Shown here: piece by piece, positions 56,697 through 64,000 of the stretch
Position numbering within the stretch: position 1 is the stretch's first letter
Layout: every line of letters begins with the position of its first letter
Assembly: GCA_963776735.1 (NCBI GenBank)
Contig: CAVZNV010000016.1
Location: 372,001-436,000 of the forward strand
Reading direction: 5' to 3'
From: PALSA-612 sp963776735
Lineage (GTDB): Bacteria; Actinomycetota; Thermoleophilia; Gaiellales; Gaiellaceae
DNA length: 64,000 nt
Made by a program: the position numbers and the translations under genes
The notes under the pieces: model-generated
The model's input: only the letters and a program-made list of their open reading frames with translations
What the model was told of the DNA's origin: nothing
Databases searched by the model: none

Positions 56697-57634
56697 TTCG
56701 GAGCTTCCCAGAGCATGCTGGTCCCGCCGCTCGGATGGACGACGATCAGCGCGGTCCGATTGGCCCAGCCGTTCCCGTAGTCCGTGTCGAGGTAGACGTC
56801 GCCGTTCGGTGCGACCGCGATGCCGTTCGGCAGGAAGTTCCTGACGCCGGGGACATGGGTTCGTGCGAAATCGACGACAGTCCGTACCCCCGCGGGCGAG
56901 ATGCGGACGACCCTCTGCGTGTCCATCGCGAGGATGCTGCCGTTCGGCTCCGTGACGAGCCCGCCGCTGCCGCGCGGATAGAACCGGTCGTCGAGAAGTC
57001 GCATCGTGCCCGCCGGCGTGACCATCAGCAACGCCTTCGTGTTGAAGCCGGCGAGAAAGAGGTTTCCCTTCGCGTCGAACGCGAGCCCGTCCGGCCCGTC
57101 CACCGAGGCTCGAGTCGCCGGCCCTCCGACGCCGTAGATGCCCTCGAAGCGTCGAATCCCCGCCATGCGCGTCAGGGTTCCGGCCGGCGTGAGCCGCAAG
57201 ACCTCGGCCGTGGCCGCGATCACGAGATCGCCGTTCGGCGCGAGCTTCACGTCCTCGGGCGAGGCGAGCGCCGCCTGGCGCGCCGGCGTCCCTGTGTCGA
57301 CCCAGCCCGCCTTGCCGTTTCCGGCTACGACGCGAACTCGCCCCGACGGCGAGATCGCGCGGACCTGGTTGTGCCCGGAATCGGCGACGTAGAGCGTCCC
57401 GTCCGGCGCAAAGATCATTCCTCCCGGTCGAAGCAGACCGGAGGCGACGACGGTGAACGCGCCGTCGCGGCTCCGCTCCAGGATCTGGTTCCGCCTGTCG
57501 TCGGCGATGTAGACGTTGCCGTTCGGGCCGACGGCGAGCGCACGGGGCACGTTCGGGACAGGACCGTTGCCGCCGGACGCCGGCGAGGCCGTCAGCCCGA
57601 CGGCGAGCAGACCGAGAAGCGCAGCGACCTTCAC
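56693..57634 (-). CDS. Secreted NHL-repeat beta-propeller protein
   Basis: 313 aa: N-terminal signal peptide (AALLGLLAVGLTASPASGG) and about six NHL/SMP-30-like blades (ALAVGPNGNVYIADDRRNQI, MIFAPDGTLYVADSGHNQVR, DGLAFDAKGNLFLAGF). GTG 57634 overlaps the alcohol dehydrogenase stop (GTGA). Likely an extracytoplasmic binding or lactonase-like protein. Confidence 0.83.
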   Translation of the reverse strand: MKVAALLGLLAVGLTASPASGGNGPVPNVPRALAVGPNGNVYIADDRRNQILERSRDGAFTVVASGLLRPGGMIFAPDGTLYVADSGHNQVRAISPSGRVRVVAGNGKAGWVDTGTPARQAALASPEDVKLAPNGDLVIAATAEVLRLTPAGTLTRMAGIRRFEGIYGVGGPATRASVDGPDGLAFDAKGNLFLAGFNTKALLMVTPAGTMRLLDDRFYPRGSGGLVTEPNGSILAMDTQRVVRISPAGVRTVVDFARTHVPGVRNFLPNGIAVAPNGDVYLDTDYGNGWANRTALIVVHPSGGTSMLWEAPK

Positions 57635-58740
57635 AGGAACTCGATGACGGTGCGGATTCCCTCTTGCCGCTCCATGGCGTGGAAGGCCTCGTTCACGTCG
57701 TCGAGCGGCACCTTCGCAGTGACGAGCCGCTCGGCGTCGATGTCGCCGGCGAGCCAGCGGTCGACGAGTTGCGGCACCTGCGTCCGGCCCTTGACGCCGC
57801 CGAACGACGAGCCCGCGACGCGACGGCCGGTGATCAGAAAGCGCGGTACGACGTCGAGCGTCTCGCCCTTGTCGGCGACGCCGCACATCGTCGCGAGCCC
57901 CCATGCCTCGCGCGCGGCCTCGACCGCCTGGCGCATGACGGCGACGTTCCCGGTCGCCTCGAACGTGTAGTCGGCGCCGAAGCCGCCCGTCTCCTCGCGG
58001 ATCCAGTCGACCGTGTCCTCGGCGGCGACGCGCGTGTCGGTCGCGCCGTGGTGGGTCGCCTCGGCGAGCCGGCCCTCCGAGAGGTCGATCGCGACGACCC
58101 GCTCGGCGCCGGCGAGGCGGCAGCCGATCACGCAGCCGAGCCCGACCAGTCCGCAGCCGAAGACGACGCACGTCGAGCCCGGCTCGACCCTGGCCGTGTA
58201 GAGCGCCGCGCCGATGCCGGTCGAGAGCCCGCAGGCAAACGGCGCGCAGCCGGCGAGCGGCGCCTCGGGATCGACCTTCGCGAGCGCGATCTCCGGGATG
58301 ACGGCGTACTCGGCGAACGTCGACGTGCCCATGAAGTGGCGCAGCGGCTCACCGTTCCGGCCCAGGCGCGCCGTTCCGTCCGGCAGGAACCCGAGTCCCT
58401 GCATGTCGCGGATGGCGACACAGCGGTTCGTCCGCGGGCTCAGGCAGTGGATGCACTCGCCGCACTCGGGTGCGAACAGCGTGACGACGTGGTCGCCCGG
58501 CGCGACGAGCCCGCGGCCGCCCTCGCCGACTTTCTCGACCACACCGGCGCCCTCGTGGCCGAGCACGCACGGCGAGTAGCCGGTCGGATCGGCTCCGGAG
58601 GCCGTGTACAGGTCGGTGTGACAGACGCCGCAGGCCGCGAGCCGGACGAGCGCCTCGCCCGCCTTCGGCTCGTCGAGGTCGACCTCCTGGACGGCGAGCG
58701 GCTGCCCGAACTCCTCCAGGACGGCGGCGCGGATCCTCAC
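57631..58740 (-). CDS. Zinc-dependent alcohol dehydrogenase, class III-like
   Basis: 369 aa. Catalytic zinc site CGVCHTDLYTASG and GHEGAGVVEKVGEG; structural zinc cysteines in ECGECIHCLSPRTNRC; NAD fold VVFGCGLVGLGCVIG. Similar to S-(hydroxymethyl)glutathione or mycothiol-dependent formaldehyde dehydrogenases. If so, its product would feed formate to the dehydrogenase 2 kb away, but this is inference. GTG 58740 is 7 nt after TAGCAT. It leads the operon ADH-NHL-birA. Confidence 0.87.
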   Translation of the reverse strand: MRIRAAVLEEFGQPLAVQEVDLDEPKAGEALVRLAACGVCHTDLYTASGADPTGYSPCVLGHEGAGVVEKVGEGGRGLVAPGDHVVTLFAPECGECIHCLSPRTNRCVAIRDMQGLGFLPDGTARLGRNGEPLRHFMGTSTFAEYAVIPEIALAKVDPEAPLAGCAPFACGLSTGIGAALYTARVEPGSTCVVFGCGLVGLGCVIGCRLAGAERVVAIDLSEGRLAEATHHGATDTRVAAEDTVDWIREETGGFGADYTFEATGNVAVMRQAVEAAREAWGLATMCGVADKGETLDVVPRFLITGRRVAGSSFGGVKGRTQVPQLVDRWLAGDIDAERLVTAKVPLDDVNEAFHAMERQEGIRTVIEFL

Positions 58741-58764
58741 GGGCGCGATGCTAACGTCGCGCGG
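58738..58764. promoter_or_regulatory. Overlapping divergent -10 boxes sharing one TA
   Basis: Minus TAGCAT (58753-58748) belongs to the alcohol dehydrogenase and plus TAACGT (58752-58757) to the RNA-ligase gene. They share 58752-58753, with start codons 7 and 6 nt away. It is the same design as at 41.77 kb. Confidence 0.5.
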
Positions 58765-59237
58765 TGCTCCAGTCGGCGCTGACGCTGTTCCTGACCGGGC
58801 AGCCCGAACTCGAGGCGGCGCACTGGGAGTTGTACCCCGAGCGTGTCGGCGAGAACATCCCGCTGTCGCTGACGCTCCTCTACCCCTACGCGACGCCGGA
58901 CGAGTCGGCGCAGCACTTCGGCACGTTGCGCGACTTCTTCGGAAGCCGGCGGCCGCTCTCGTTCGACCTCGTCGGGATCGCCGAGTTCCCGGAGGCGGGC
59001 ATCTACGCCGTCCCCGAGCCCGACGACGGGCTCCGTGCGACGACTGGTCGCTACGGGAGAGCCGGGTGCCGGCGCCTCCGCTCAGCGGACGCCGGCACCT
59101 CGAGATCGTCCAGTTACGGCGCTGCGACCGTCCAGACGCCGTTGGCGTACGAGTCCGCGCCCGTGATCGGCGCATACATGCCGACGCCGACCGACGGCGA
59201 GACGGAGCTGTACGGCGAGTCCGTCGAGTACCCGTAG
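58764..59237 (+). pseudogene. Truncated 2'-5' RNA ligase/phosphoesterase-like gene
   Basis: The N-terminal 90 residues look like the 2H phosphoesterase superfamily (SALTLFLTGQPELEAAHWEL, LSLTLLYPYATPDESAQHFG, then the strand IAEFPEAGIYAVPEPDDGLR). After about 59040 the pattern is lost, and the second catalytic H-x-T is absent from what follows. A terminator-like hairpin at 59065-59099 lies inside the open frame. The functional C-terminal half appears deleted. Confidence 0.6.
59065..59099. terminator. Hairpin between the truncated ligase and the Thr/Asn protein
   Basis: GGTGCCGGCG (59065-59074) pairs perfectly with CGCCGGCACC (59090-59099), with an inner CGCT/AGCG stem. It sits 14 bp beyond the stop of the minus-strand repeat protein and probably ends that transcript. 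Confidence 0.6.
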
Positions 59238-59857
59238 ATCGTCCCCACGTTGACGTGGTACTGGAAGTACAGGCACAGGTAGCCCGCGGCCGCGTGCCCG
59301 GCGCCCGGGCAGTGGGTCGCGTCCGGGCTGACGAACGTGTCGACGATGTGGCTGTCGTCGATCGGGCTGGCCAGCGGACGGGTGTACGTGATGCCGAAGC
59401 CGAAGTAGCCGTTCGTGGCCGCGCCGCCGCCGCCCGAGAACGCGCCGGACTCCGTCTGGCCGGACGGCAGGTTGCTGAGGCCGTCCGCCTGGGTAGCGTG
59501 AGCGGCGTTCGTCGCATTCGTGGCCGTGGTGGCGTTGGTCGCGTTCGTCGCCGTGCCGGCCGTCGACGCGTGGTTCGCGTTCGTCGCCGAGCCTGCGGAT
59601 GTGGCGGTCGTCGCCGACTTGGCCTTGTCCGCCTTGGCCGCGCTCGGAACCTTCCCGAGCTTGGACAGGTTGACCTGCGTTCCGGTCACAGTGTGGTTCT
59701 TCAGCCTGTTGCCGGACAGCGAGTTCGTCTTGATCAGCGAGTCGCCGCTGACGAGTGCGTTCGTCGCGGCGACCGCAGTTCCGCTCAACGCGATCGCGAG
59801 CGCGACGAGCGCGACCACGAGCGCCGGCGAAGGACGATGCTTCAAGGCTCTGTGCAT
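59114..59857 (-). CDS. Secreted Thr/Asn/Ala-repeat surface protein
   Basis: 247 aa. Signal peptide of the type seen in the repeat propeller (SPALVVALVALAIALSG). Residues about 25-60 resemble a GDSLIKTNSLSGNRLKNHTV beta-solenoid unit. A low-complexity stretch built on A-T-N / A-T-T triplets follows, and a globular C-terminus. ATG 59857 has GAGGAG upstream; ATG 59863 is possible. Probably exported and fibrous; no enzyme motif. Confidence 0.75.
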   Translation of the reverse strand: MHRALKHRPSPALVVALVALAIALSGTAVAATNALVSGDSLIKTNSLSGNRLKNHTVTGTQVNLSKLGKVPSAAKADKAKSATTATSAGSATNANHASTAGTATNATNATTATNATNAAHATQADGLSNLPSGQTESGAFSGGGGAATNGYFGFGITYTRPLASPIDDSHIVDTFVSPDATHCPGAGHAAAGYLCLYFQYHVNVGTIYGYSTDSPYSSVSPSVGVGMYAPITGADSYANGVWTVAAP

Positions 59858-59991
59858 GCCCATCTCCTCTCTGGGCAGCGCACCCTGCCTGGTGGGCGCC
59901 TCGTCGTGACCCTTCACGATCGCCCCACGTTTGTCAAAGAGCCGTCCTGAGCCGGCGACGGCGGGTCTCGCGGCCTAGGCTAAGGCCAGCC

Positions 59992-60357
59992 GTGAGTCGA
60001 ACGTTCGTGGTCGAGATCGAAAGCTCCCTCGAGCCGGAAGACGTGAGGCGCCTCGTCCTGACCAAGCTCTCCCGCCCGCTCGGGGACGCCGACTACCTGA
60101 TCGAGAATCAGAACGAGACCATGATCTCGTTTGCGCGGACGTATCGGCCGTACTTCCTACCTGCCGTTCTCCTCTTCTGGCTCGTGTTTCCGTTGTTCTT
60201 CCTGCTCATCGAGCAGACCGATCGTGTCACGGTGACGCTGTTCGAGTCGCCGGGCGGAACGAGCATCGTCGTCGTCGGCAACGGCCCGGGAGCCATGCGG
60301 CGGCAGTTCGAGCAACTGGCGGAAGCCGACTGGCCGGTAGCCTCGCCGGCCGGCTGA
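59992..60357 (+). CDS. 121-aa membrane-anchored hypothetical
   Basis: A cytoplasmic or exported N-terminal domain (FVVEIESSLEPEDVRRLVLT), one strong hydrophobic helix (YFLPAVLLFWLVFPLFFLLI), and a C-terminal strand-rich part (SIVVVGNGPGAMRRQFEQLA). No family recognised. GTG 59992 follows TAGGCT by 10 nt. Convergent with the formate dehydrogenase. Confidence 0.7.
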   Translation: MSRTFVVEIESSLEPEDVRRLVLTKLSRPLGDADYLIENQNETMISFARTYRPYFLPAVLLFWLVFPLFFLLIEQTDRVTVTLFESPGGTSIVVVGNGPGAMRRQFEQLAEADWPVASPAG

Positions 60358-60363
60358 CGCAGG

Positions 60364-63063
60364 TCAGCTGCCGACAGCCTCCACCCGCACGGCGCTGACC
60401 TTGTACTCCGGCGTGCCGATCAGCGGGTCGCCGACGTCGTGCGTCAGCCAGTTCACCTTTGCCTGCGCGAAGTGCAGCGCCATCCAGACCAGTCCGGGAT
60501 AGACGCGGTCGCTGATCTGCGCCCGTGCCTCGAGATCGCCGCGGCGCGAGACGAGCCGCGCCCAGTCGCCGTCCGCGAGACCGTGCGCCGACGCGTCCTC
60601 GGCCGAGATCTCGAAGAACGGGTCGACCTGCTTGTCGGTGATCCCGTCCTCGCGCATCGTCATCGTCGCCGAGTTGTAGTGGTAGAGCGTGCGGCCGGTG
60701 GAGAGCGTCAGCGGGTACTCGTGGTCGGGCAGCTCGATCGGCGGCTGGTACTCGACCGGCCAGAGCTTGCCCTTGCCGTTCGGCCGTGAAGGCCGCGGCG
60801 CGTGGAGGATCTTCGAGCCCGGATCGTCGCGGTCGAGGCACGGCCACTGGAGCCCCTGCTCCTCGAGCCGGTCGTAGCGGATGCCGTACCAGTTCGGGCA
60901 GAGGTCGGCGAGCTCGTTCCAGACCGCCTCGGCGTCCGGGTAGTCGGGCCAGTCGGCGTCCATCGCACGCGCCAGCGCGATCACGATCTCGCGGTCGACG
61001 CGCGCCTCGCCCGGGCAGGGCACGCCGGCCCGCACGCGGTTCACGCGGCGCTCGGTGTTGGTGAACGTCCCGTCCTTCTCGGCGAAGCTCGACGCCGGGA
61101 AGACGACGTCGGCGTACTTCTCGGTCAGCTCGTTGAGGAAGAGATCCTGCGCGACGACGAAGTCGACGTGCTCGAAGCCCTCCTCGACGTGCTTCGCGTT
61201 CGGCTCGGTGTGTGCCGGGTTCTCGCCGACGAGGTAGAGCCCCTTGATCCGCCCGTCGTGGAGGCCGGAGATGATCTGGTCGAGCCGATAGCCGGGCGTC
61301 TCGGGCACGTCCACGCCCCAGGCCGCCGCGAACTTCGCGCGCACCTCGGGGTCGTCGGCCGACTGGTAGCCCGGGTAGTAGGCCGGATTGGCGCCGGAGT
61401 CGTTCAGGCCCTGGACGTTGTTCTGGCCGCGCAGCGCGTTCAGCCCGGTCGACTCGTAGCCCAGGTGGCCGGTCGCGAGGACAAGGTTGGAGAGCGACCA
61501 GATGTTGTCGACGCCGCACGCGTGCTCGGTGATCCCGAGCGTGTAGAAGATCCCCGCGTGCTTCTCGCGCGCGTACTCGCGGGCGGTGGCGCGGATGTCC
61601 TCGGCCGGAACGCCCGTGACCTTCTCGGCCTCCTCGGGCGTGTAGCGGGCGACGATCTCGCGCACGGCATCGACGCCTTCGGTGTGCTCGGCGATGTACT
61701 CGTCGTTCTGCAGGCCTTCGGCGAAGATCGTGTGCAGCATCGCGTTGATCAGCCAGACGTCCGTGCCAGGCCTGAGCTGGAGGTGCCGCTTGGCGAGCTT
61801 CGTCAGCCAGATCTTGCGCGGGTCGGCGACGACGAGCGTCGCGCCGTTGCGCACCGCCTTCTTCATCCGCAGCGCCAGTACCGGGTGCGCCTCGGTCGTG
61901 TTGGAGCCGATCACGAGCAGGAAGCGATCGTTCTCGATCTCCGGGATCGAGTTGGTGCTTGCTCCTCTGCCCAACGACCTGACCAGGCCGTAAAGAGTCG
62001 GCGCGTGTCAGGTGGCTTCGCAGGAGTGGATCGAGTTGGTTCCGACCACCCCCCGCGCGAACTTCTGCAGCAGGTAGTTCTCCTCGTTGGTCAGGCGAGC
62101 AGACGCGAGGAGGCCGATCGACTGGGGTCCGTGACGGTCACGTACGAGGGACAGTCCCTCGGCCGCGGCCCGGAGAGCCGTGTCCCAGTCGGCCGGGTGC
62201 AGCTCGCCGTCCTCGCCGCGGACGAGCGGCTCGGTTAGCCGGTCCGGGTGATGGACGAAGTTGAAGGCGAAACGGCCCTTGACGCAGAGGTTGCCGTCGT
62301 TCGAGACGTAACCCGGGTCGGACGTAACCTTGACGATCTTCTTCGTCTGCGGATCGACGTTGAGGTCGATCTGGCACCCGACGCCACAGAACGTGCAGGT
62401 CGTCTTCGTCTTCTGCAGGGCGCGCTCGTGGCCGGCCGGCGCGCCCGTGAGGAACTGCTCGTGGATCGCGCCCGTCGGGCAGACGCTGAGGCAGCCGCCG
62501 CAGAGCTCGCACTCGGTGTCGAGCCAGGAGTAGCCGTGCGTCGGGACGACGCGGGCCTCGGCGCCGCGCCCCTCGAAGGTCAGCGCCGAGCACTGCATGA
62601 CCTCCTGCGTGTAGCGGACACAGCGGTTGCAGAGGATGCACGCGCCGGGCTTGTAGCCCATCAGGCGGTTGCGGTCGTCGTAGGGCTCGCGAGCCGCGTC
62701 GGGGAGCAGGAACGGCGCCTGGGCGTCGAGCTCCTCGGCCAGGTCGATCAGCTCGTTCGGCCGGCCACCGGGATTCGGCGCAAGGTGCTCGGTCAGGAGC
62801 ATCTCGGTCAGCGTCTTGCGCAGCGTGTCCGTCGAGCCGTTCGTCGAGACGACGATGCCCTCGCTGACGCGCTGCGCGCAGGCCGGCACGGGCCGGGGCG
62901 CGCCCTCGAGGTCGACCAGGCACATGCGGCAGCCGCCGTAGGGGTCGAGCTTGTCGTCGTGGCAGAGCGTCGGGATGAACGTCCCGTACCGCGCCGCGGC
63001 GTGGACGAGCAGCTCGCCCTCGGGCGCGGACACGCGCTTCCCGTCCAGGGTGAACTCGACCAC
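60364..63063 (-). CDS. fdhA: Selenocysteine-containing formate dehydrogenase, alpha subunit
   Basis: 899 aa if the in-frame TGA at 62010-62008 is read as Sec352. Domains in order: NuoG-like 2Fe-2S (LCHDDKLDPYGGCRMCLVDL), two 4Fe-4S clusters (ACILCNRCVRYTQEVMQC, CELCGGCLSVCPTGAI), then the molybdopterin domain with its own 4Fe-4S (CTFCGVGCQIDL). The TGA sits in ...SCEAT-U-HAPTLYGL..., the place of Sec140 in E. coli FdhF (U-H-G-P). Downstream coding (ENDRFLLVIGSNTTEAHPVL) continues to the MoCo C-terminal domain. It oxidises formate to CO2 or the reverse. The NuoG His-Cys cluster is degenerate. GTG 63063 follows TACGAT by 6 nt. Confidence 0.92.
61969..62010 (-). promoter_or_regulatory. UGA Sec codon and putative bacterial SECIS hairpin
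   Basis: After the TGA, CCGAC (62001-61997) can pair with GTTGG (61975-61971) and, inside, GCCT (61988-61985) with AGGT (61980-61977) around a GGTC loop. The apical loop carries the conserved G-U and lies about 23 nt after the UGA, as in the E. coli fdhF SECIS. The hairpin is short and uses G-U pairs, so it is a candidate, not proof. Confidence 0.6.
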
Positions 63064-63084
63064 GGCGCGATCGTACTGGTCCGA

Positions 63085-63175
63085 GTGACTGTCCCTCGGA
63101 CATGGCCGCTGGAGACAGCTTTCGCCACGGCCGAAAGGAACATGGCGGACATGTCCCTCGGCGTGGCCCCCCGAG
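63085..63175. repeat. Degenerate repeat A half-site and hairpin in the fdhA leader
   Basis: GTGACTGTCCC (63085-63095) matches one arm of repeat A. It is followed by inverted segments around GCCACGGCCGA and TCGGCGTGGC. It appears to be a decayed copy of the same element. Confidence 0.4.
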
Positions 63176-63214
63176 GTTCCGGAGACCGCATCGCGACCGC
63201 ACGCCGTGTCTCTG

Positions 63215-63269
63215 CGAGCCATGCCCTAGTGACTGTCCCATGGGACAGTCACTAGGGCGTGTCCGGAAG
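63215..63269 (-). repeat. Interspersed palindromic repeat A, copy 2
   Basis: Perfect 36-bp palindrome at 63223-63258, identical to 32758-32793. The flank GTGTCCGGAAG (63259-63269) is the reverse complement of the left flank of copy 1. It lies upstream of fdhA and downstream of the SnoaL-like gene. Confidence 0.85.
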
Positions 63270-63313
63270 AGACAGTGCACGGACCGTACCGAGCGGCCCG
63301 GCGTCCGCCTTCT

Positions 63314-63655
63314 TCAGGCGCCGTCGAAGGTGATGACGAGCCGGCCGATCAGATCGCCGTCGCGGCGCAGACGCAGGTCGCCGGCGGCGCGGCCCTCGTC
63401 GCGGAGCCAGGCGTAGCGGGCGCGGACCTCGGCGTCGTCCTCCTCGAACGCGAGCACCTCGATCTCGTCGTCCGGCGGCTGGTCGCGGTAGGCGGCGGCG
63501 ATCGCCTCGCGCCCGTGGAACGGCCCCACCGGCACGCCCTCGAACTCGAGCGTCGCGTCGTCGGCGAACAGCTCGAGCATCGGCCCGAAGTCGCCGGAGC
63601 GCACTCCGGCGTTGAAGCGCTCGACGTGCTCGGTGAGCAGCTCGAGGCCGGTCAC
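63314..63655 (-). CDS. SnoaL-like NTF2-fold protein
   Basis: About 113 aa: LTEHVERFNAGVRSGDFGPM, ELFADDATLEFEGVPVGPFH, GREAIAAAYRDQPPDDEIEV. NTF2/SnoaL-like fold of unknown activity. GTG 63655 is preferred because it begins the domain and follows a CAAAAT -10-like box by 6 nt; ATG 63682 is possible and would overlap the acnA start. Confidence 0.75.
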   Translation of the reverse strand: MTGLELLTEHVERFNAGVRSGDFGPMLELFADDATLEFEGVPVGPFHGREAIAAAYRDQPPDDEIEVLAFEEDDAEVRARYAWLRDEGRAAGDLRLRRDGDLIGRLVITFDGA

Positions 63656-63680
63656 GACACGATTTTGCTTGAATCGAGGC

Positions 63681-64000
63681 ATGCCCGCCGATGCCTCAAC
63701 GCTTTCCGTCGGCGGCGTCGACTACGCCGTCTGGCGCGTCGGCGACGTCTCGCGCCTGCCGTTCTCGCTGCGCGTGCTGCTCGAGAACGTCCTGCGCACG
63801 AGCAGCGCCGACGACGCCGAGGCGATCCGCGGGTGGAAGCCCGCCGACGAGCCGTCGCGCGAGATCGCGTTCACGCCTGCTCGTGTGCTCCTGCAGGACT
63901 TCACCGGCGTCCCCGCGGTCGTCGACCTGGCCGCGATGCGCGACGCCATGCGCGACCTCGGCGGCGACCCGGCGCGGATCAACCCGCAGCTTCCCGCCGA
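63681..64000 (+). CDS. acnA: Aconitate hydratase A, N-terminal part
   Basis: An open frame running off the window end (stop not seen): LSVGGVDYAVWRVGDVSRLP, FSLRVLLENVLRT, then REIAFTPARVLLQDFTGVPA, VVDLAAMRDAMRDLGGDPAR and INPQLPA. These are the conserved N-terminal elements of AcnA/IRP1-type aconitase, which isomerises citrate and isocitrate. ATG 63681 is 6 nt after TTGAAT, consistent with a leaderless start. Confidence 0.93.
   Translation, partial: MPADASTLSVGGVDYAVWRVGDVSRLPFSLRVLLENVLRTSSADDAEAIRGWKPADEPSREIAFTPARVLLQDFTGVPAVVDLAAMRDAMRDLGGDPARINPQLPA

Noticed and set aside
62008..62010. Plain nonsense mutation splitting the formate dehydrogenase
   Set aside because: The stop is TGA exactly at the family Sec site, the frame is unchanged on both sides, a SECIS-like hairpin follows and selD is present.
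32747..63269. Composite transposon bounded by the two inverted repeat A copies
   Set aside because: The 30 kb between them holds ordinary housekeeping operons and no transposase, so the repeats are better seen as separate interspersed elements.

Overview
The window is about 64 kb of very GC-rich, densely coded DNA from a chromosome. It shows no rRNA, tRNA, CRISPR array, phage or intact insertion sequence. The gene set points to Actinomycetota, most likely class Thermoleophilia (Gaiellales/Solirubrobacterales relatives). The pointers are an F420/PPOX-type oxidoreductase, a SigR/RsrA-like redox sigma/anti-sigma pair, DipZ, MMPL and DrrAB-type exporters, an HD-GYP/LuxR fusion, and secreted proteins with an SPxLVVAxxALxxAL signal peptide. 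GTGA start/stop overlaps are everywhere. At least 23 genes or operons have a TANNNT -10 box only 6-12 nt before the start codon, so leaderless mRNAs look normal here. The taxon is inferred from content, not from a marker gene.

Layout. 0-3.5 kb: the end of an SF2 helicase, DipZ and a PPOX protein. 3.7-8.1 kb (minus): tag, PAC2 protein, ctaA, selD and a thioredoxin-like lipoprotein. 8.1-9.9 kb: a 31-aa hydrophobic peptide gene just downstream of an HTH-TPR regulator, with a divergent structured RNA ending in a strong terminator. 10-17.9 kb: HIRAN protein, TetR/MFS pair, AMP-binding ligase with an NTF2-like protein, nadE, NUDIX and mug. 18-25.5 kb: OsmC, SufS-like protein, HdeD, GlcG-like and SIS proteins, M16 protease, sigma/regulator pair, two GNATs. 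25.5-32.7 kb: acs, M24 peptidase, DrrAB-like exporter, amidohydrolase, cyclophilin, MobA-like protein. 33-38.9 kb: SigR/RsrA-like pair, HMA protein, YbdK-type ligase, HtrA, M29 peptidase, methyltransferase. 39-43 kb: HD-GYP/LuxR, class III aminotransferase, M20 peptidase, ZIP remnant. 43.3-49.7 kb (minus): three-gene ABC exporter, then an AAA+/TPR/TPR operon. 49.7-55.9 kb: C26 peptidase, GerMN lipoprotein, MMPL, repeat propeller. 56-60.4 kb: birA, NHL protein, Zn-ADH, truncated RNA ligase, Thr/Asn/Ala repeat protein. 60.4-63.1 kb: a formate dehydrogenase interrupted by an in-frame UGA that fits selenocysteine. 63.3-64 kb: a SnoaL-like protein and the start of acnA.

Most notable: (1) the selenocysteine formate dehydrogenase, with a plausible SECIS hairpin and selD in the same window; (2) an RRNPP-like regulator-peptide pair outside Firmicutes, with an operator-like inverted repeat and a divergent ncRNA; (3) an uncharacterised AAA+/TPR/TPR operon whose TPR proteins share a C-terminal CxC...GKELP signature; (4) two families of interspersed palindromic repeats; (5) overlapping back-to-back -10 boxes between divergent leaderless genes.

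Caution: seven genes carry single-base frame breaks (helicase, mug, sigma-linked protein, M29, AAA+, two TPR) and two (tag, ctaA) lack a usable start codon. A residual indel error rate in the assembly is at least as likely as real pseudogenisation, so gene ends in those loci are provisional.
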